Below, one piece after another: positions 28,201 to 34,070 of a stretch of DNA of 64,000 nucleotides. The stretch spans positions 1,547,501 through 1,611,500 of the forward strand of contig BROG01000028.1 of the NCBI GenBank assembly GCA_030159075.1, in the 5' to 3' direction. Source of the stretch: Atrina japonica. Taxonomy: Eukaryota; Mollusca; Bivalvia; Pterioida; Pinnidae. The notes below the pieces were generated by a model. That model worked only from the letters and a program-made list of their open reading frames with translations. It was not told where the DNA came from and did not search any database. The translations under genes were made by a program, and so were the position numbers. The first letter of the stretch is position 1. The number at the start of each line of letters is the position of its first letter.

Positions 28201-28393
28201 TACATTTCTTTTTTTTTCAGAATATAAACTCGTAGCTTTTATTAGCCATATGGGGACATCAACATTTGTTGGTCATTATGTTTGCCACATAAAGAAAGAT
28301 GGACGATGGGTGATATTTAATGATGAGAAGGTTGCTCTCTCTGAGCATCCTCCTAAAGACTTGGCGTATTTATATCTGTACCAAAGGCAGTGA
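1161..28393 (+). CDS. USP5: Ubiquitin carboxyl-terminal hydrolase 5 (isopeptidase T), 18 coding exons
   Basis: Cysteine protease that trims unanchored polyubiquitin from its free C-terminal end and recycles ubiquitin in cytosol and nucleus. Joining the 18 exons gives 811 codons plus TGA, slightly shorter than human USP5 (835/858), with every junction in phase. Domain order: N-terminal cryptic zinc finger (about residues 25-150); UBP zinc finger (about 170-250) with ligands C191, C194, C211 and H224; catalytic Cys box GNSCYMNS with C327; UBA1 (about 612-655); UBA2 (begins about 684, second half in damaged exon 17); His box GHYVCH with H773 and the FND motif at 787-789. The ATG at 1161 has a good context (acaacATGG) and gives a protein starting [10 protein letters not shown], like the animal family. 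The acidic linker between the USP core and UBA1 is shorter than in human, which may be a real short isoform or a missed alternative exon. The family assignment is secure. Only exon 17 prevents a clean translation. Confidence 0.96.
1592..2755. mobile_element. Possible 1.16-kb non-autonomous element in USP5 intron 1
   Basis: The ends are weakly inverted: atatgccatat near 1594 and atatggcatgtat near 2738. Both flanks share the motif TGTCCC/GTCCCAGA in opposite contexts (gtgggacac and tgtcccac on the left, gtcccagaaaaa on the right). The interior is non-coding apart from two small overlapping ORFs without homology. Boundaries are uncertain. Confidence 0.35.
3000..3393. mobile_element. hAT-type MITE, copy 1 (TAGGGCTGTCATT ends)
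   Basis: A 394-bp element with inverted ends TAGGGCTGTCATTG and CAATGACAGCCCTA. The flanking 8-mers cagaaaac (2992-2999) and gagaaaac (3394-3401) match at 7 of 8 positions, the expected hAT target-site duplication. Inside are CGATA/TATCG-rich inverted tracts (atatcgataa). No transposase. It belongs to the same family as 7548-7918. Confidence 0.85.
3394..5443. other. Rest of USP5 intron 1
   Basis: Non-coding. There is a region of imperfect GCCAA/TTGGC motifs around 3,540-3,990. Short ORFs at 4,002-4,187, 4,523-4,708 (minus) and 4,794-5,096 look like chance. No repeat family recognised. Confidence 0.5.
5444..5569 (+). CDS. USP5: USP5 exon 2
   Basis: Residues 35-76, [17 protein letters not shown] through HIKRIRKE, aligned to human ESEGGLYICMNTFLGFG. 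This is the core of the N-terminal zinc finger (nUBP). Acceptor ttttgCAG, donor GTGAGA, phase 0 on both sides. Confidence 0.95.
5684..5914 (+). mobile_element. tRNA-derived SINE (family A)
   Basis: A head resembling an A box (gcagagtggttagag) and a degenerate B box (ggtttgaatcccgc) is followed by the shared body gaaagtttgccagtt, gtggtct, tctcctccaccaataaaaactgg, and a tail gttgagtatggcgtaaaacaaa. Nine relatives in this window share that order. Confidence 0.8.
6199..7101 (-). mobile_element. Defective hAT-like element with N-terminal transposase remnant
   Basis: The inverted ends CAGTGTTCAATCTAGG (6199) and CCTAGATTGAACACTG (ending 7101) are flanked by aagtaa on both sides, a 6-bp match. On the minus strand it encodes the start of a protein beginning [15 protein letters not shown], then a frameshift, then [11 protein letters not shown] and a zinc-finger-like block [20 protein letters not shown] ending TGCTNF. 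That W-L-Y-x-C-x2-C pattern occurs in N-terminal zinc fingers of hAT-derived proteins. No DDE catalytic core remains. A sister copy lies at 53249-54165 in the opposite orientation. Confidence 0.75.
7548..7918. mobile_element. hAT-type MITE, copy 2 (TAGGGCTGTCATT ends)
   Basis: A 371-bp element with the same inverted ends as the copy at 3000 and a perfect 8-bp target-site duplication gttttaac at 7540-7547 and 7919-7926. It lies in USP5 intron 2. The perfect duplication suggests more recent insertion than copy 1. Confidence 0.9.
7927..9229. other. USP5 intron 2, unassigned
   Basis: AT-rich non-coding sequence. I see no repeat unit, RNA gene or exon here. Confidence 0.5.
9230..10376. repeat. 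Tandem dimer of a dispersed molluscan-type repeat
   Basis: Two similar units of about 500 bp lie head to tail (about 9,240-9,770 and 9,780-10,265). Both contain cttgacaggaagcaagtg or its variant, gggtggatccagggc, ctgcatgaatt and gtgatctacatggatgtatg. The outer ends are inverted (tgctcaagtgagct at the left; agatgagcgattgaggccc and gggcctcttgttt at the right). The short minus-strand ORFs across the units are by-products. A distant relative with the same style of ends is at 62,077-62,845. Confidence 0.7.
10854..10908 (+). CDS. USP5: USP5 exon 3
   Basis: Residues 77-95, a Pro/Glu/Lys-rich linker ending in KLAIG (human RLAIG). Donor GTAAGT. The acceptor is ambiguous: CAG at 10851-10853 or the in-frame CAG at 10860-10862, which would drop three residues. 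Ends in phase 1. Confidence 0.85.
11439..11789. mobile_element. MITE with CAGGGCTTTTTCTT ends and 5-bp TSD
   Basis: A 351-bp element with inverted ends CAGGGCTTTTTCTT and AAGAAAAGCCCTG, flanked by a perfect 5-bp duplication ttact (11434-11438 and 11790-11794). It lies in USP5 intron 3. Related by ends to 51582-51815. Confidence 0.8.
11966..12191 (+). CDS. USP5: USP5 exon 4
   Basis: Residues 95-170, [17 protein letters not shown], then [21 protein letters not shown] and the AWDGE-like segment [11 protein letters not shown]. Completes the nUBP module. Acceptor tctgtAG, donor GTAAAT. Enters in phase 1 and leaves in phase 2. Confidence 0.95.
12320..12400 (-). repeat. tRNA-like SINE fragment
   Basis: gactgcgctaccgactgagcca is the reverse complement of a typical A-box head (TGGCTCAGTCGGTAGCGC). 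No matching T-arm is found nearby, so this is a truncated tRNA-derived element and not a tRNA gene. Confidence 0.45.
12633..12868 (+). CDS. USP5: USP5 exon 5 (UBP zinc finger)
   Basis: Residues 170-249. Contains nearly the whole Zn[27 protein letters not shown] and [10 protein letters not shown]. The zinc ligands C191, C194, C211 and H224 are all present, and the pocket that reads the free ubiquitin C-terminus is conserved. Donor GTTAGT, phase 1 out. Confidence 0.97.
12930..13385. repeat. Dispersed repeat with gacctagtgacctt motifs
   Basis: Starts tttagctcgccagggcgaaag and ends near gacaactcttgtt. The inside repeats the pattern ttttgacctagtgacctt and gacctttgac. The layout resembles the 9.2-kb and 62-kb repeats in having GAGC/CTCTTGTT-style ends. 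No coding capacity. Confidence 0.55.
13565..13659 (+). CDS. USP5: USP5 exon 6
   Basis: Residues 249-280, [14 protein letters not shown] and HLAHFGI, equivalent to human [26 protein letters not shown]. Links the UBP finger to the catalytic core. Acceptor ttttCAG, donor GTAAGT, phase 0 out. Confidence 0.96.
14172..14480 (+). repeat. Dispersed repeat B, copy 1
   Basis: Shares ordered blocks with 59515-59790 (same strand) and 30645-30830 (opposite strand): aacctggcag, tggagtctt, cttacttgtcaccatacat, cataaccgaaaagtgagta. Non-coding. Copy 3 sits inside another transposon, so this is a mobile or at least dispersed sequence. Confidence 0.7.
14790..14936. mobile_element. Small MITE with GGGCCCATTTTACAAAA ends
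   Basis: About 147 bp. The left end gggcccattttacaaaa is inverted imperfectly at the right end as tttttgttaaacgagccc. The inside has paired gtcctaagtcct and aggactcagacct arms, so a single strand could fold end to end. Confidence 0.65.
15012..15205 (+). CDS. USP5: USP5 exon 7 (catalytic Cys box)
   Basis: Residues 281-345. Begins [19 protein letters not shown] and continues to [15 protein letters not shown]. The catalytic cysteine is C327 (codon 15150-15152). Acceptor acttttAG, donor GTAAGA, phase 2 out. Confidence 0.97.
15548..15619 (+). CDS. USP5: USP5 exon 8
   Basis: Residues 345-369, [20 protein letters not shown], matching human KIFQNAPTDPTQDF. The donor is GTAGGT at 15620. The next exon supplies the third base of Met369. 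A short exon but unambiguous by phase and homology. Confidence 0.95.
15760..16254 (+). repeat. 94-bp minisatellite in USP5 intron 8
   Basis: Copies of a 94-bp unit start at 15961, 16055 and 16149 (ctgtattctgtcatgtatac), with degenerate units before them. The apparent ORFs across it (the [20 protein letters not shown] repeat) come from the lack of stops in the unit, not from a gene. Confidence 0.9.
16429..16627 (+). CDS. USP5: USP5 exon 9
   Basis: Residues 369-435, [35 protein letters not shown] and [11 protein letters not shown]. The QQDAQE(F/Y)FLH block is a hallmark of the USP5/USP13 catalytic core. Acceptor tttCAG, donor GTAGGT, phase 0 out. A SINE starts about 35 nt downstream in the intron. 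Confidence 0.97.
16661..16915 (+). mobile_element. tRNA-derived SINE (family A) in USP5 intron 9
   Basis: Head tccatggtggaatagtttagg, B box ggttcgagccccgc, body gagaaagtttggcagttta, tctcccagggtaca, catcattaaatactggctgcc, tail gttgaatgtggcataaaac and an A-rich end. Same strand as USP5, starting about 35 nt past the exon 9 donor. Confidence 0.85.
17224..17377 (+). CDS. USP5: USP5 exon 10
   Basis: Residues 436-487, [20 protein letters not shown], then [10 protein letters not shown] and [13 protein letters not shown] (human MQLPVPMDAALNKEE). Acceptor ttcaCAG, donor GTGAGA, phase 1 out. Confidence 0.95.
17569..17800 (+). mobile_element. tRNA-derived SINE (family A) in USP5 intron 10
   Basis: Head tggctaagtggcatcatact, a weak B box (agtttaagtcccgctgg), body gtttaccagttta, gggttctctcctccatc, tail gttgagtgtggcgtaaaac, then an AAAC-rich end. 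Confidence 0.8.
18071..18162. mobile_element. 92-bp palindromic MITE (TTAACYCATTCRCCCCT family)
   Basis: Ends ttaacccatttgcccct and aggtcaataagttaa are inverted. The core gactggtctaagtaattg and tttacagaggagtc is shared with at least seven other copies in this window. Confidence 0.75.
18525..18582 (+). CDS. USP5: USP5 exon 11
   Basis: Residues 487-506, [20 protein letters not shown]. Occupies the position of the human LLEYEEKKRQAEEEK insert but is less conserved. Preceded by a strong T-tract and CAG. Donor GTAAGT, phase 2 out. Confidence 0.9.
18734..18856 (+). CDS. USP5: USP5 exon 12
   Basis: Residues 506-547, [19 protein letters not shown] and [18 protein letters not shown] (human [30 protein letters not shown]). 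Acceptor tttttCAG, donor GTGAGT, phase 2 out. Confidence 0.95.
19431..19519 (+). CDS. USP5: USP5 exon 13
   Basis: Residues 547-577, [20 protein letters not shown] then GDDWVPKKL, matching human [27 protein letters not shown]. Acceptor gtttCAG, donor GTATGT, phase 1 out. Confidence 0.97.
19589..19900. mobile_element. MITE with CATGGGTGTGTTGAGT ends
   Basis: catgggtgtgttgagtgga near 19,604 is inverted as actcaacacacccatg near 19,880. The inside contains further paired arms (ggcaagaatc...). A second, shorter relative lies at about 49,045-49,225. Lies in USP5 intron 13. Confidence 0.7.
20150..20480. mobile_element. MITE, CAGTRAAACYTG family (two fused partial copies)
   Basis: Contains actgtgaaacttgtata, gacctccttagggacac, ggttgatttgtacacaaa and ggtctttgtgagcaagtgg, in the order seen in copies at 38,378 and 46,374. 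A second half-copy precedes it. Degenerate ends. Confidence 0.65.
20920..21018 (+). CDS. USP5: USP5 exon 14
   Basis: Residues 577-610, [20 protein letters not shown] then [13 protein letters not shown]. Corresponds to human LRGTGLQPGEEELPD. In human a further acidic stretch follows before UBA1. Here the next exon found goes directly into UBA1, and the phases (1/1) permit that. Donor GTAATA. Confidence 0.94.
21120..21255. repeat. 33-bp minisatellite in USP5 intron 14
   Basis: Four units starting at 21123, 21156, 21189 and 21222, core atgttagtgtacatattg. The 33-bp period keeps a minus-strand frame open (FSFSICTLT repeat), a by-product. Confidence 0.9.
21893..22036 (+). CDS. USP5: USP5 exon 15 (UBA1)
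   Basis: Residues 610-658, [20 protein letters not shown] then [20 protein letters not shown]. This is the complete first UBA domain with its MGF loop and the [11 protein letters not shown] helix. Acceptor tgttttAG, donor GTATTG, phase 1 out. Confidence 0.96.
22538..22674 (+). CDS. USP5: USP5 exon 16 (linker and first half of UBA2)
   Basis: Residues 658-703: a Pro/Gly-rich linker, then [20 protein letters not shown] and NT. This is helix 1, the MGF loop and helix 2 of UBA2. Donor GTATGT at 22675, phase 0 out, so the next exon must begin in frame with the third UBA helix. Confidence 0.95.
23349..23537. mobile_element. MITE, CAGTRAAACYTG family
   Basis: Ends acagtaaaacctgtatata and atagcaggttttactata are inverted. 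Interior ggccacccaagggacc and ggcctttatagacaggta. About 189 bp. Lies in USP5 intron 16. Confidence 0.75.
23931..23964 (+). pseudogene. Second fragment of USP5 exon 17
   Basis: Reads [10 protein letters not shown] in one frame, the same UBA2 helix as in 25,851-25,880 and closer to the family sequence. No acceptor-DNNVE precedes it and no RDGP segment follows, so this is an isolated 34-nt piece set in unrelated sequence. It probably represents displaced consensus from the real exon. Confidence 0.65.
25821..25974 (+). pseudogene. USP5: USP5 exon 17, corrupted copy (UBA2 end and linker)
   Basis: The acceptor gttgtaCAG is followed by DNNVE, the expected start of UBA2 helix 3. [10 protein letters not shown] follows at 25851-25880 and KLRDGP at the end before a GTAGTA donor (human NNSLERAVDWIFSHIDD ... 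VRDGPGK). The 154-nt length fits phase 0 in and phase 1 out exactly, as exons 16 and 18 require. Between the conserved pieces, however, the text matches the local 57-bp minisatellite (atgcttctgtttac, gagtagtagagtt, tacagtactgag) and introduces in-frame stops at 25881 and 25884. I read this as a real exon with a damaged consensus, not as gene death. The alternative is true local conversion by the repeat. Confidence 0.75.
27544..27636. mobile_element. Palindromic MITE (TTAACYCATTCRCCCCT family)
   Basis: gttaactcatcaacccctg to ggggtgaatgggttaa, opposite orientation to the copy at 28,632. A degraded neighbour lies at about 27,428-27,530. Confidence 0.65.
28221..28393 (+). CDS. USP5: USP5 exon 18 (His box, C-terminus)
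   Basis: Residues 755-811 and [40 protein letters not shown], then [14 protein letters not shown]. Catalytic H773 is codon 28274-28276, and N788/D789 supply the third catalytic position. A long T-tract and CAG form the acceptor. The incoming phase 1 matches the donor of damaged exon 17. Confidence 0.97.
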
Positions 28394-28528
28394 TACGTTT
28401 TTGGATATATTCACAGGATTGTTTACCCCTCCTACAGTTAAATATTTAGCTGTAATATATTGACAGAAGAAGTAAAACTTTCAAACACTCTTAAGTGTAT
28501 AATAATGTCTCATAGTGCTTCAGAAACA

Positions 28529-28534
28529 AATAAA
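28529..28534 (+). terminator. Poly(A) signal of USP5
   Basis: AATAAA lies 136 nt after the stop codon. It is the first canonical hexamer downstream and implies cleavage near 28,550. Confidence 0.7.
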
Positions 28535-28631
28535 TTAAAGATTTCTACCGACATTTGGTATTTTCTGTCTTGTATTTACTATCTGTCTGTGAATCTGACA
28601 ATATGGGTTCCAAACTTTAACAAACAATAAT

Positions 28632-28727
28632 GTTAACTCATTGACCCCTAAAGACACATTTGGACTGTCCTAAATCATTGATTTACAGAAGAGTCCATTA
28701 TTTTTCAGGGGTTTATGAGTGAATGTG
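28632..28727. mobile_element. Palindromic MITE (TTAACYCATTCRCCCCT family)
   Basis: gttaactcattgacccctaa to caggggtttatgagtg, about 95 bp, just downstream of the USP5 poly(A) signal. One of the best-preserved copies. Confidence 0.75.
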
Positions 28728-28734
28728 TTCATTC

Positions 28735-29640
28735 TCTGTATATTCTACATTTCAAATAAATTTGGGCCTATGAATCATACATAGGCAAAGGAACCAGAGT
28801 ACCAGGCCCCCACATTTTTCACATAAATTTATTTTTATATTTATATCAACACATCTGAAATCCAGAAAAAGGTTTCCATTATATTTTTAAAATAAAAGAT
28901 TTCCAAGACTCCTTCATCATGCTTATGCAGAAATTTGATTTCTTTTGGGTAAATGGTAAATATCATAAAATGATATAAACGAGTCACAACATGATAATTA
29001 ACTCTCTGGGCGAGTGAGCTTTTAAAAATGAAATATTTTCAATGATAAAGAGATCATAATTCAATGTCTGGAATATACTTGGCAGAAATTATGCCCCAAT
29101 TTTTAAGTACATGTAACTTTTTTTGCTGATCCAGTCTTCTTTTGAGAAGGATAATCAGTGTGAATTTGAAGCTCACCAGTCAATAGTTTAAATTTGGGGT
29201 AATGCAGTATAATAACATTAAGATTACCTTGGCAAGAGTAATCAGCCCTACTTATAAATACATATAACATATTTGGCAGTGATAACTGAGATTTTGCATA
29301 TGTGATAATACCAGAAATGGTTCACAGGTATTGACCATGTTACGGTATTTGACTATATGGAAGCAGAAAATCCATATAGACCCGGGTTAATATCAGTTAT
29401 CACCCATATCATCATGAGCTATGCGTGTCACTTCCTGTCAGACAATGACGTCAATAGTAATTCTGTGTACTGTTTACAAACAGCATGGAATAAATGATCA
29501 AGTGTTGACATACTAATTGTTCTTTATTTTTATGAAACTTTTTGTTAAAGCTGTTAATATCTTTAAAGCCAAATAAGCTGTCACAATGATTATTTTTGTC
29601 CCCCTGACACATAGTCAAGAATATGATCAAACGTGTGTTC
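28735..29640. other. Intergenic sequence downstream of USP5
   Basis: AT-rich. A 67-codon minus-strand ORF (29,451-29,654) has no recognised features. Nothing else seen. Confidence 0.5.
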
Positions 29641-29649
29641 AAATACATT

Positions 29650-30540
29650 GTCAAACACTAAAACGTTGTAAAAAATCTTCTTTTCAAAGTTATTTGTTTT
29701 ATTAGAAATTAAGTTTTCCCGTACCTTAAAAAATCCAGCTGTATTTCCGAATGCAATAACCTTTCAGATAAACTCTTTCGCCATATCAAATGTACTTCGT
29801 AATTCGGTCAGGGGGACCTTGGTCCTTCCTGCGCTCAGACTATGTTTAAATCGCTTTTTTTATGTGTTTTATATATTTTTTTAAAATACGTCGTGATTTT
29901 TATTGGAAAGTGCATGTATTATGTAAAATATATGCTTTTCAATGTTATTTTAAATACCTGAAGAAAATCGGATGAATATATGAATAAATATATCAGGTCA
30001 CTAAAAGAATTTTTTCCGATTTTTATTGTTACCCTGAATAATGACATTGTTTTACAATCGTACCGCCATGTCCGGTGGAGCTGGACAGTTCATGATCATA
30101 TGTGTCAAGAATGACAAGGCCGAGAATCCGATGGGACGAGTTAAAATTGGGTCGAGATCACCCGATATACCCGACACGTGGACAATTTCAGAAACGAATG
30201 CTTTGAAGCAACGAAGAAGACAAATTTGCCTGCTTTAGGTATGAAATGATGATAAAATAAACGCAAGGGGTAATAAGAATAGAATGTGTACTAACTGCAA
30301 ATAGCACATGTTTATTGGTCACTCGGTAATCTTCGTAAAAAATTACCGAACGTTAATTTGCAATGCTCAAAATATGGCGGACAAAAATTACTGATATAAC
30401 TGGTTACGTTTGGGAAGACTGTTGCAATTTTACGCATGCATTTGTTATTCTAACCACCGGATGGTCTCTTTGGAATATATACGAGATAGAATATCACATA
30501 AAAGGGGCATTTAAATTTTTTCACCTACAACAGCTCATCA
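29650..30540 (+). repeat. Duplicated block C, copy 1, with exon-like ORF
   Basis: Nearly 0.9 kb aligns end to end with 55,128-56,095. Shared markers: aaaacgttgtaaaa, gttttcccgtacc, ttcggtcagggg, gtccggtggag, tggtcactcggta, aatggcggacaaaa-like and gagatagaatatcaca. It includes ATG 30068 in a very strong context (accgccATG) opening MSGGAGQFMII and later SRSPDIPDTWTISE, closed at 30238. It may be a duplicated gene 5' end or an uncharacterised repeat. Product unknown. Confidence 0.65.
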
Positions 30541-30644
30541 CTTCAAAGATGTGATAAAAAGATTATAAAGTGTTTTTCCATATCAGCCCTCAGGCGGTCT
30601 CGGGATAATACCGGGTCGATTTGGAAAAACACATGTAATACTCG

Positions 30645-30830
30645 TAGTAACCTTTTGATTATCATTCTGATGATTCTACTCACTTTTCGGTTAAGAAAGC
30701 TATACAGGAAAAGTGTTTTATTCCTCGCTGAATACTCTTAAGTATATGGTGACAAGTAGGGATGATTACTCTAGCCAGTGTTATGCTTTGTTACCTAAAA
30801 TTTAGACTTGTACAGGTTAAGACAGGATGG
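30645..30830 (-). repeat. Dispersed repeat B, copy 2
   Basis: Reverse-complement match to 14,172-14,480 and 59,515-59,790: ctactcacttttcggtta, atggtgacaagtagg, ttacctaaaattta. Confidence 0.65.
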
Positions 30831-31975
30831 AATAAATGCATTTCTTGTGAAGTCTTTCCCAACCAAATACTGGGTGTAATCATCCTTTGCTAATCAAAGG
30901 GTACTCTGCCCTGTTGTGTAAATAATTTTTCTCCAAACTCTAAAGTTCTTTTGTTCACTATCATCATGGATACTCATTGTTACTTTTGAAGGTAGGGTCC
31001 TTGACATCTGTCTTATTTATGTGTGTAACTGACTGCCAGGTGGTACTTCTACACCCCACCCTGTGACACCTGATCCCACCTCTTACTTTTCCTGAGTCAG
31101 GTATTCACTTTGTGTGTAGTGTGCGAGTTTTTCTCCGAATAAGACAGTGATGTCTATGTTTTGTATTCGCAAGGATGTGGCAGAATACTGGATTTACGGG
31201 ATTTAGTAGTACATATATCTGTAATCCTTGGTTTATACCCATTGTGGTTATGATAAATATTGACGGGATAGAGTGAATAAATTTTAATTATTTAAAGGGG
31301 TTTCCTCATTTTGAATCGTAAAACCCTCTGTCGCACGTCTGGGCAAAACTAGACAAGTACTATAATATACAGACTCAGTTAATGGAATTAATTAATGGAC
31401 GCTAAATTATTTGTTCAAATGCACAACAGTGTACGTAATATTTTTAGAGCTTTTTAATGTCCTCGGTGATACATAATATGTGTATACACAATTGAACGCA
31501 TAATGAATCGTAATTATATATACCGGTAGCTGTGGGGATTGTGAGCATGAATTTGTGTTCAATCGTCGGCATAAATTATTTTGTGTCAAACGATAAAAAA
31601 ATTTGTACAAAGCATTAGAAAATCAAAGAGGAAAATTGCCGCTTTCAATATAAATCATAAAATTTATCGTTGGATCGTTACCACTGCTGGTGGACCGTTG
31701 AGCTCCCTGAGGGTACATATAAACCCAGTACCAGGTATTTCGGTACCACCGATGGATAGTATCATTTAAATTCTAAACTCCTCGAGGGCTTAGTCATCTT
31801 TTTACAGTGGTTTCTCTTAGACATATGCATTTCGGTTATTTGTTTGCTTTGTTTGATACCACTGTTTGTTTCGGAATACTACATCTATTTTGAATTGGAG
31901 CGCAACTAAATGATGGAGTCTTATTGACAGAAACAGAAACGGTCGAATATTTGTTTTAGCCTGTTTTTGTTTTTT
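30831..31975. other. Intergenic, no recognised feature
   Basis: Slightly less AT-rich than its surroundings. Small ORFs on both strands (31,407-31,610 minus; 31,581-31,769 plus) resemble nothing known. Confidence 0.45.
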
Positions 31976-32006
31976 GTTTTTTTTTTTTTTGGGGGGGGGG
32001 GGGGGG
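31970..32006. repeat. Poly-T to poly-G homopolymer junction
   Basis: A T run is followed directly by 16 G (31,991-32,006). The exact lengths are unreliable in any assembly. The G run could form a quadruplex. Confidence 0.8.
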
Positions 32007-32204
32007 TATTCGTTATATTGTATCTGCTAAGAAATGCCTCTGTGAAAGTTCTACCTTGCAGGTCGCTTGCACGTGGACTTCCACTTCCATTGGACCAATT
32101 TTAATCAAACTTAACACAAAGCAGAACTAGGAGAACTAGGGCAGCGGACATTTAAAAAGTAAAACTAGCAAATGTTTCTAAAAAAAAAATAATAATAATA
32201 ATAA

Positions 32205-32260
32205 GCTATAGTTCCAGTGGAACTCGAACCCGCGCTGTCTAAAGATCATTTTAACTGTAG
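32205..32260 (-). repeat. tRNA-like 3' half
   Basis: The reverse complement reads gcgggttcgagttcc, a clean B box/T-arm, but no A box or cloverleaf can be built on its 5' side. Probably a truncated tRNA-derived SINE. Confidence 0.4.
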
Positions 32261-32391
32261 ATAAATAAAAAATGGTTTACAACTCTCATATCGATGTAAC
32301 TGTATGATAATAGATTAACTTACATTCTTCAAATTTGTTTCTGGTTTCATATTGCAATGCTTCTCTCGTATCAAGTTTTCCTACGAAACAT

Positions 32392-32392
<1 letters not shown>

Positions 32393-32487
<95 letters not shown>
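32393..32487. repeat. (TA)n microsatellite
   Basis: About 46 uninterrupted TA units. The IYIYIY ORF across it is an artefact. Confidence 0.97.
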
Positions 32488-32490
<3 letters not shown>

Positions 32491-32889
32491 CCCCCTGTGA
32501 AAAGTTCTGCTACATAGCAAAACTGGAAATCATATTAAAGCTTCCACATTGAAAAATCTCCATTGTAAAACGTTATAGACCTGGAAAATGATACAGGACA
32601 AGTTTTGATATACACCAAAGTTTCCAATGTGATGATTTGCTATTAAGTGTAATGTTATAAATTTTGAATTGATCGAATGAGTGCGATGACATGTTATAAA
32701 TTTTGTCTTTACACCCACCTAGTAAATTCACAATTTACAACATAACACAAGAGTACTAGTGGAACACCGGTGGCGAGGGCCAAGATGAAAGTGTTTGCCA
32801 CGACAGTAGACTATTCGGGGTTCAATATTTGCTCGAATCTGACTACATAAGAATTTTGTATCTAACTGTGGCGATGATTAAATCCTTGT

Positions 32890-33638
32890 GACAAATGGTA
32901 CAAGTGACTCGACAATGCCTATTGAGCGGTAATCCCATTTCATTTAGTGAAACTTAGCAAATTGCAAACAAGGAAATTATACCGAATATAAAATTTGCGA
33001 AACGTTGACAGCAAACACGACTTGCAATATTCCCGTGATATTAATAAGTAGTTTCCCTCTGTATATAAAATGTTCATGTGCTGAGCATTCACCGGCACAT
33101 TGGCTCATTTGCGAGATATAAACACCATATGCAGATGAAAACAGGATACTAGTATTACTATTTAGATGTGGAAAATCGACTATGGGAAAGCCGAAGTCGT
33201 CGAATTTGTCTTATAGCCTGGTTGCTAATTTCCTGTCTGTCTATAGAAAGTAAAATGTCCAAGTAGGAAGTGTGTGTGCTTCTGTTGTGTCTTTATATCT
33301 AGTTCGTTGGGATATATCGCATTGATATGTATGAAAAATGTCACTATCAGCGACAAAACATCATATATCTAAATGTCAAATCAAAGACCATCGCTAACAC
33401 GTCCTCTTTTGATTCAAAAGTTTCGGAATGAAGTCTGCTACATTGCTACATATGAATATAGGAACAGGTCGGTGAATAAAGAATCGCAATTGGTTCCCAT
33501 GGGAATGCCGAGACTTTGCTGAAAGACCTGGTCTCCAGACATTACAAATACACGTATATTCTCTATTAGAAACTCCGTCAGCCCTTCAGTGTATTTATGT
33601 GTTGAACAAAAGATATGAAAGCCAATAACTAGGTACAT
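32890..33638 (-). pseudogene. Decayed reverse transcriptase of a retroelement
   Basis: Reading the minus strand through several frameshifts and stops gives, in order, QQSLGIPMGTNCDSLFTDLF, FDLTFRYM in place of the usual FRYIDDV catalytic block, IYPNELDIK, DKFDDFGFPIVDFPH, AYGVYISQMSQC and STFRKFYIRYN. This order belongs to a reverse transcriptase family common in bivalve and cnidarian genomes (GIPMGTNCAPLLADLF... type), probably Penelope-like, though the class is not certain. The YIDD-type aspartates are lost, so it is dead. Neither the N-terminal part nor an endonuclease is seen. Confidence 0.8.
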
Positions 33639-33934
33639 ATATTTAAATTGTGGGGTGCAATATATAAATAGAAATAGATAAAATGAATTTGAAAAAAGTT
33701 GTGTCTTTGAATTTTCTAAAAGCTGTTTGGATATTTTTCATTATCCACATCTGATTTACATCGTCTCTTGAATAAGCAATTGTATAGTATTGCTCTTTAT
33801 TTCTCTTTAACTGCTCAGTTCAGTATTTTGGTAAGTAAAATCGCATTGAAAATATCTACGTGTTTCTTATTACAATAGAGAATTATTTTAACGTACAATA
33901 TACCAAAAATTACGAAAATATAATAAATAGGAAA

Positions 33935-33937
<3 letters not shown>

Positions 33938-34014
<77 letters not shown>

Positions 34015-34015
34015 T

Positions 34016-34067
<52 letters not shown>
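33938..34067. repeat. Twin (TA)n microsatellites
   Basis: Two TA arrays separated by the short spacer aatatatatatacatg. Self-complementary. The ORFs on both strands are artefacts. Confidence 0.95.

Positions 34068-34069
<2 letters not shown>

Positions 34070-34070
<1 letters not shown>

Noticed and set aside
31991..32006. G-quadruplex regulatory element
   Set aside because: A single homopolymer run in intergenic DNA. Its length is uncertain and there is no context to support a function.
32205..32260. tRNA gene on the minus strand
   Set aside because: Only a T-arm-like half is present. No D-arm, anticodon stem or acceptor pairing can be formed.
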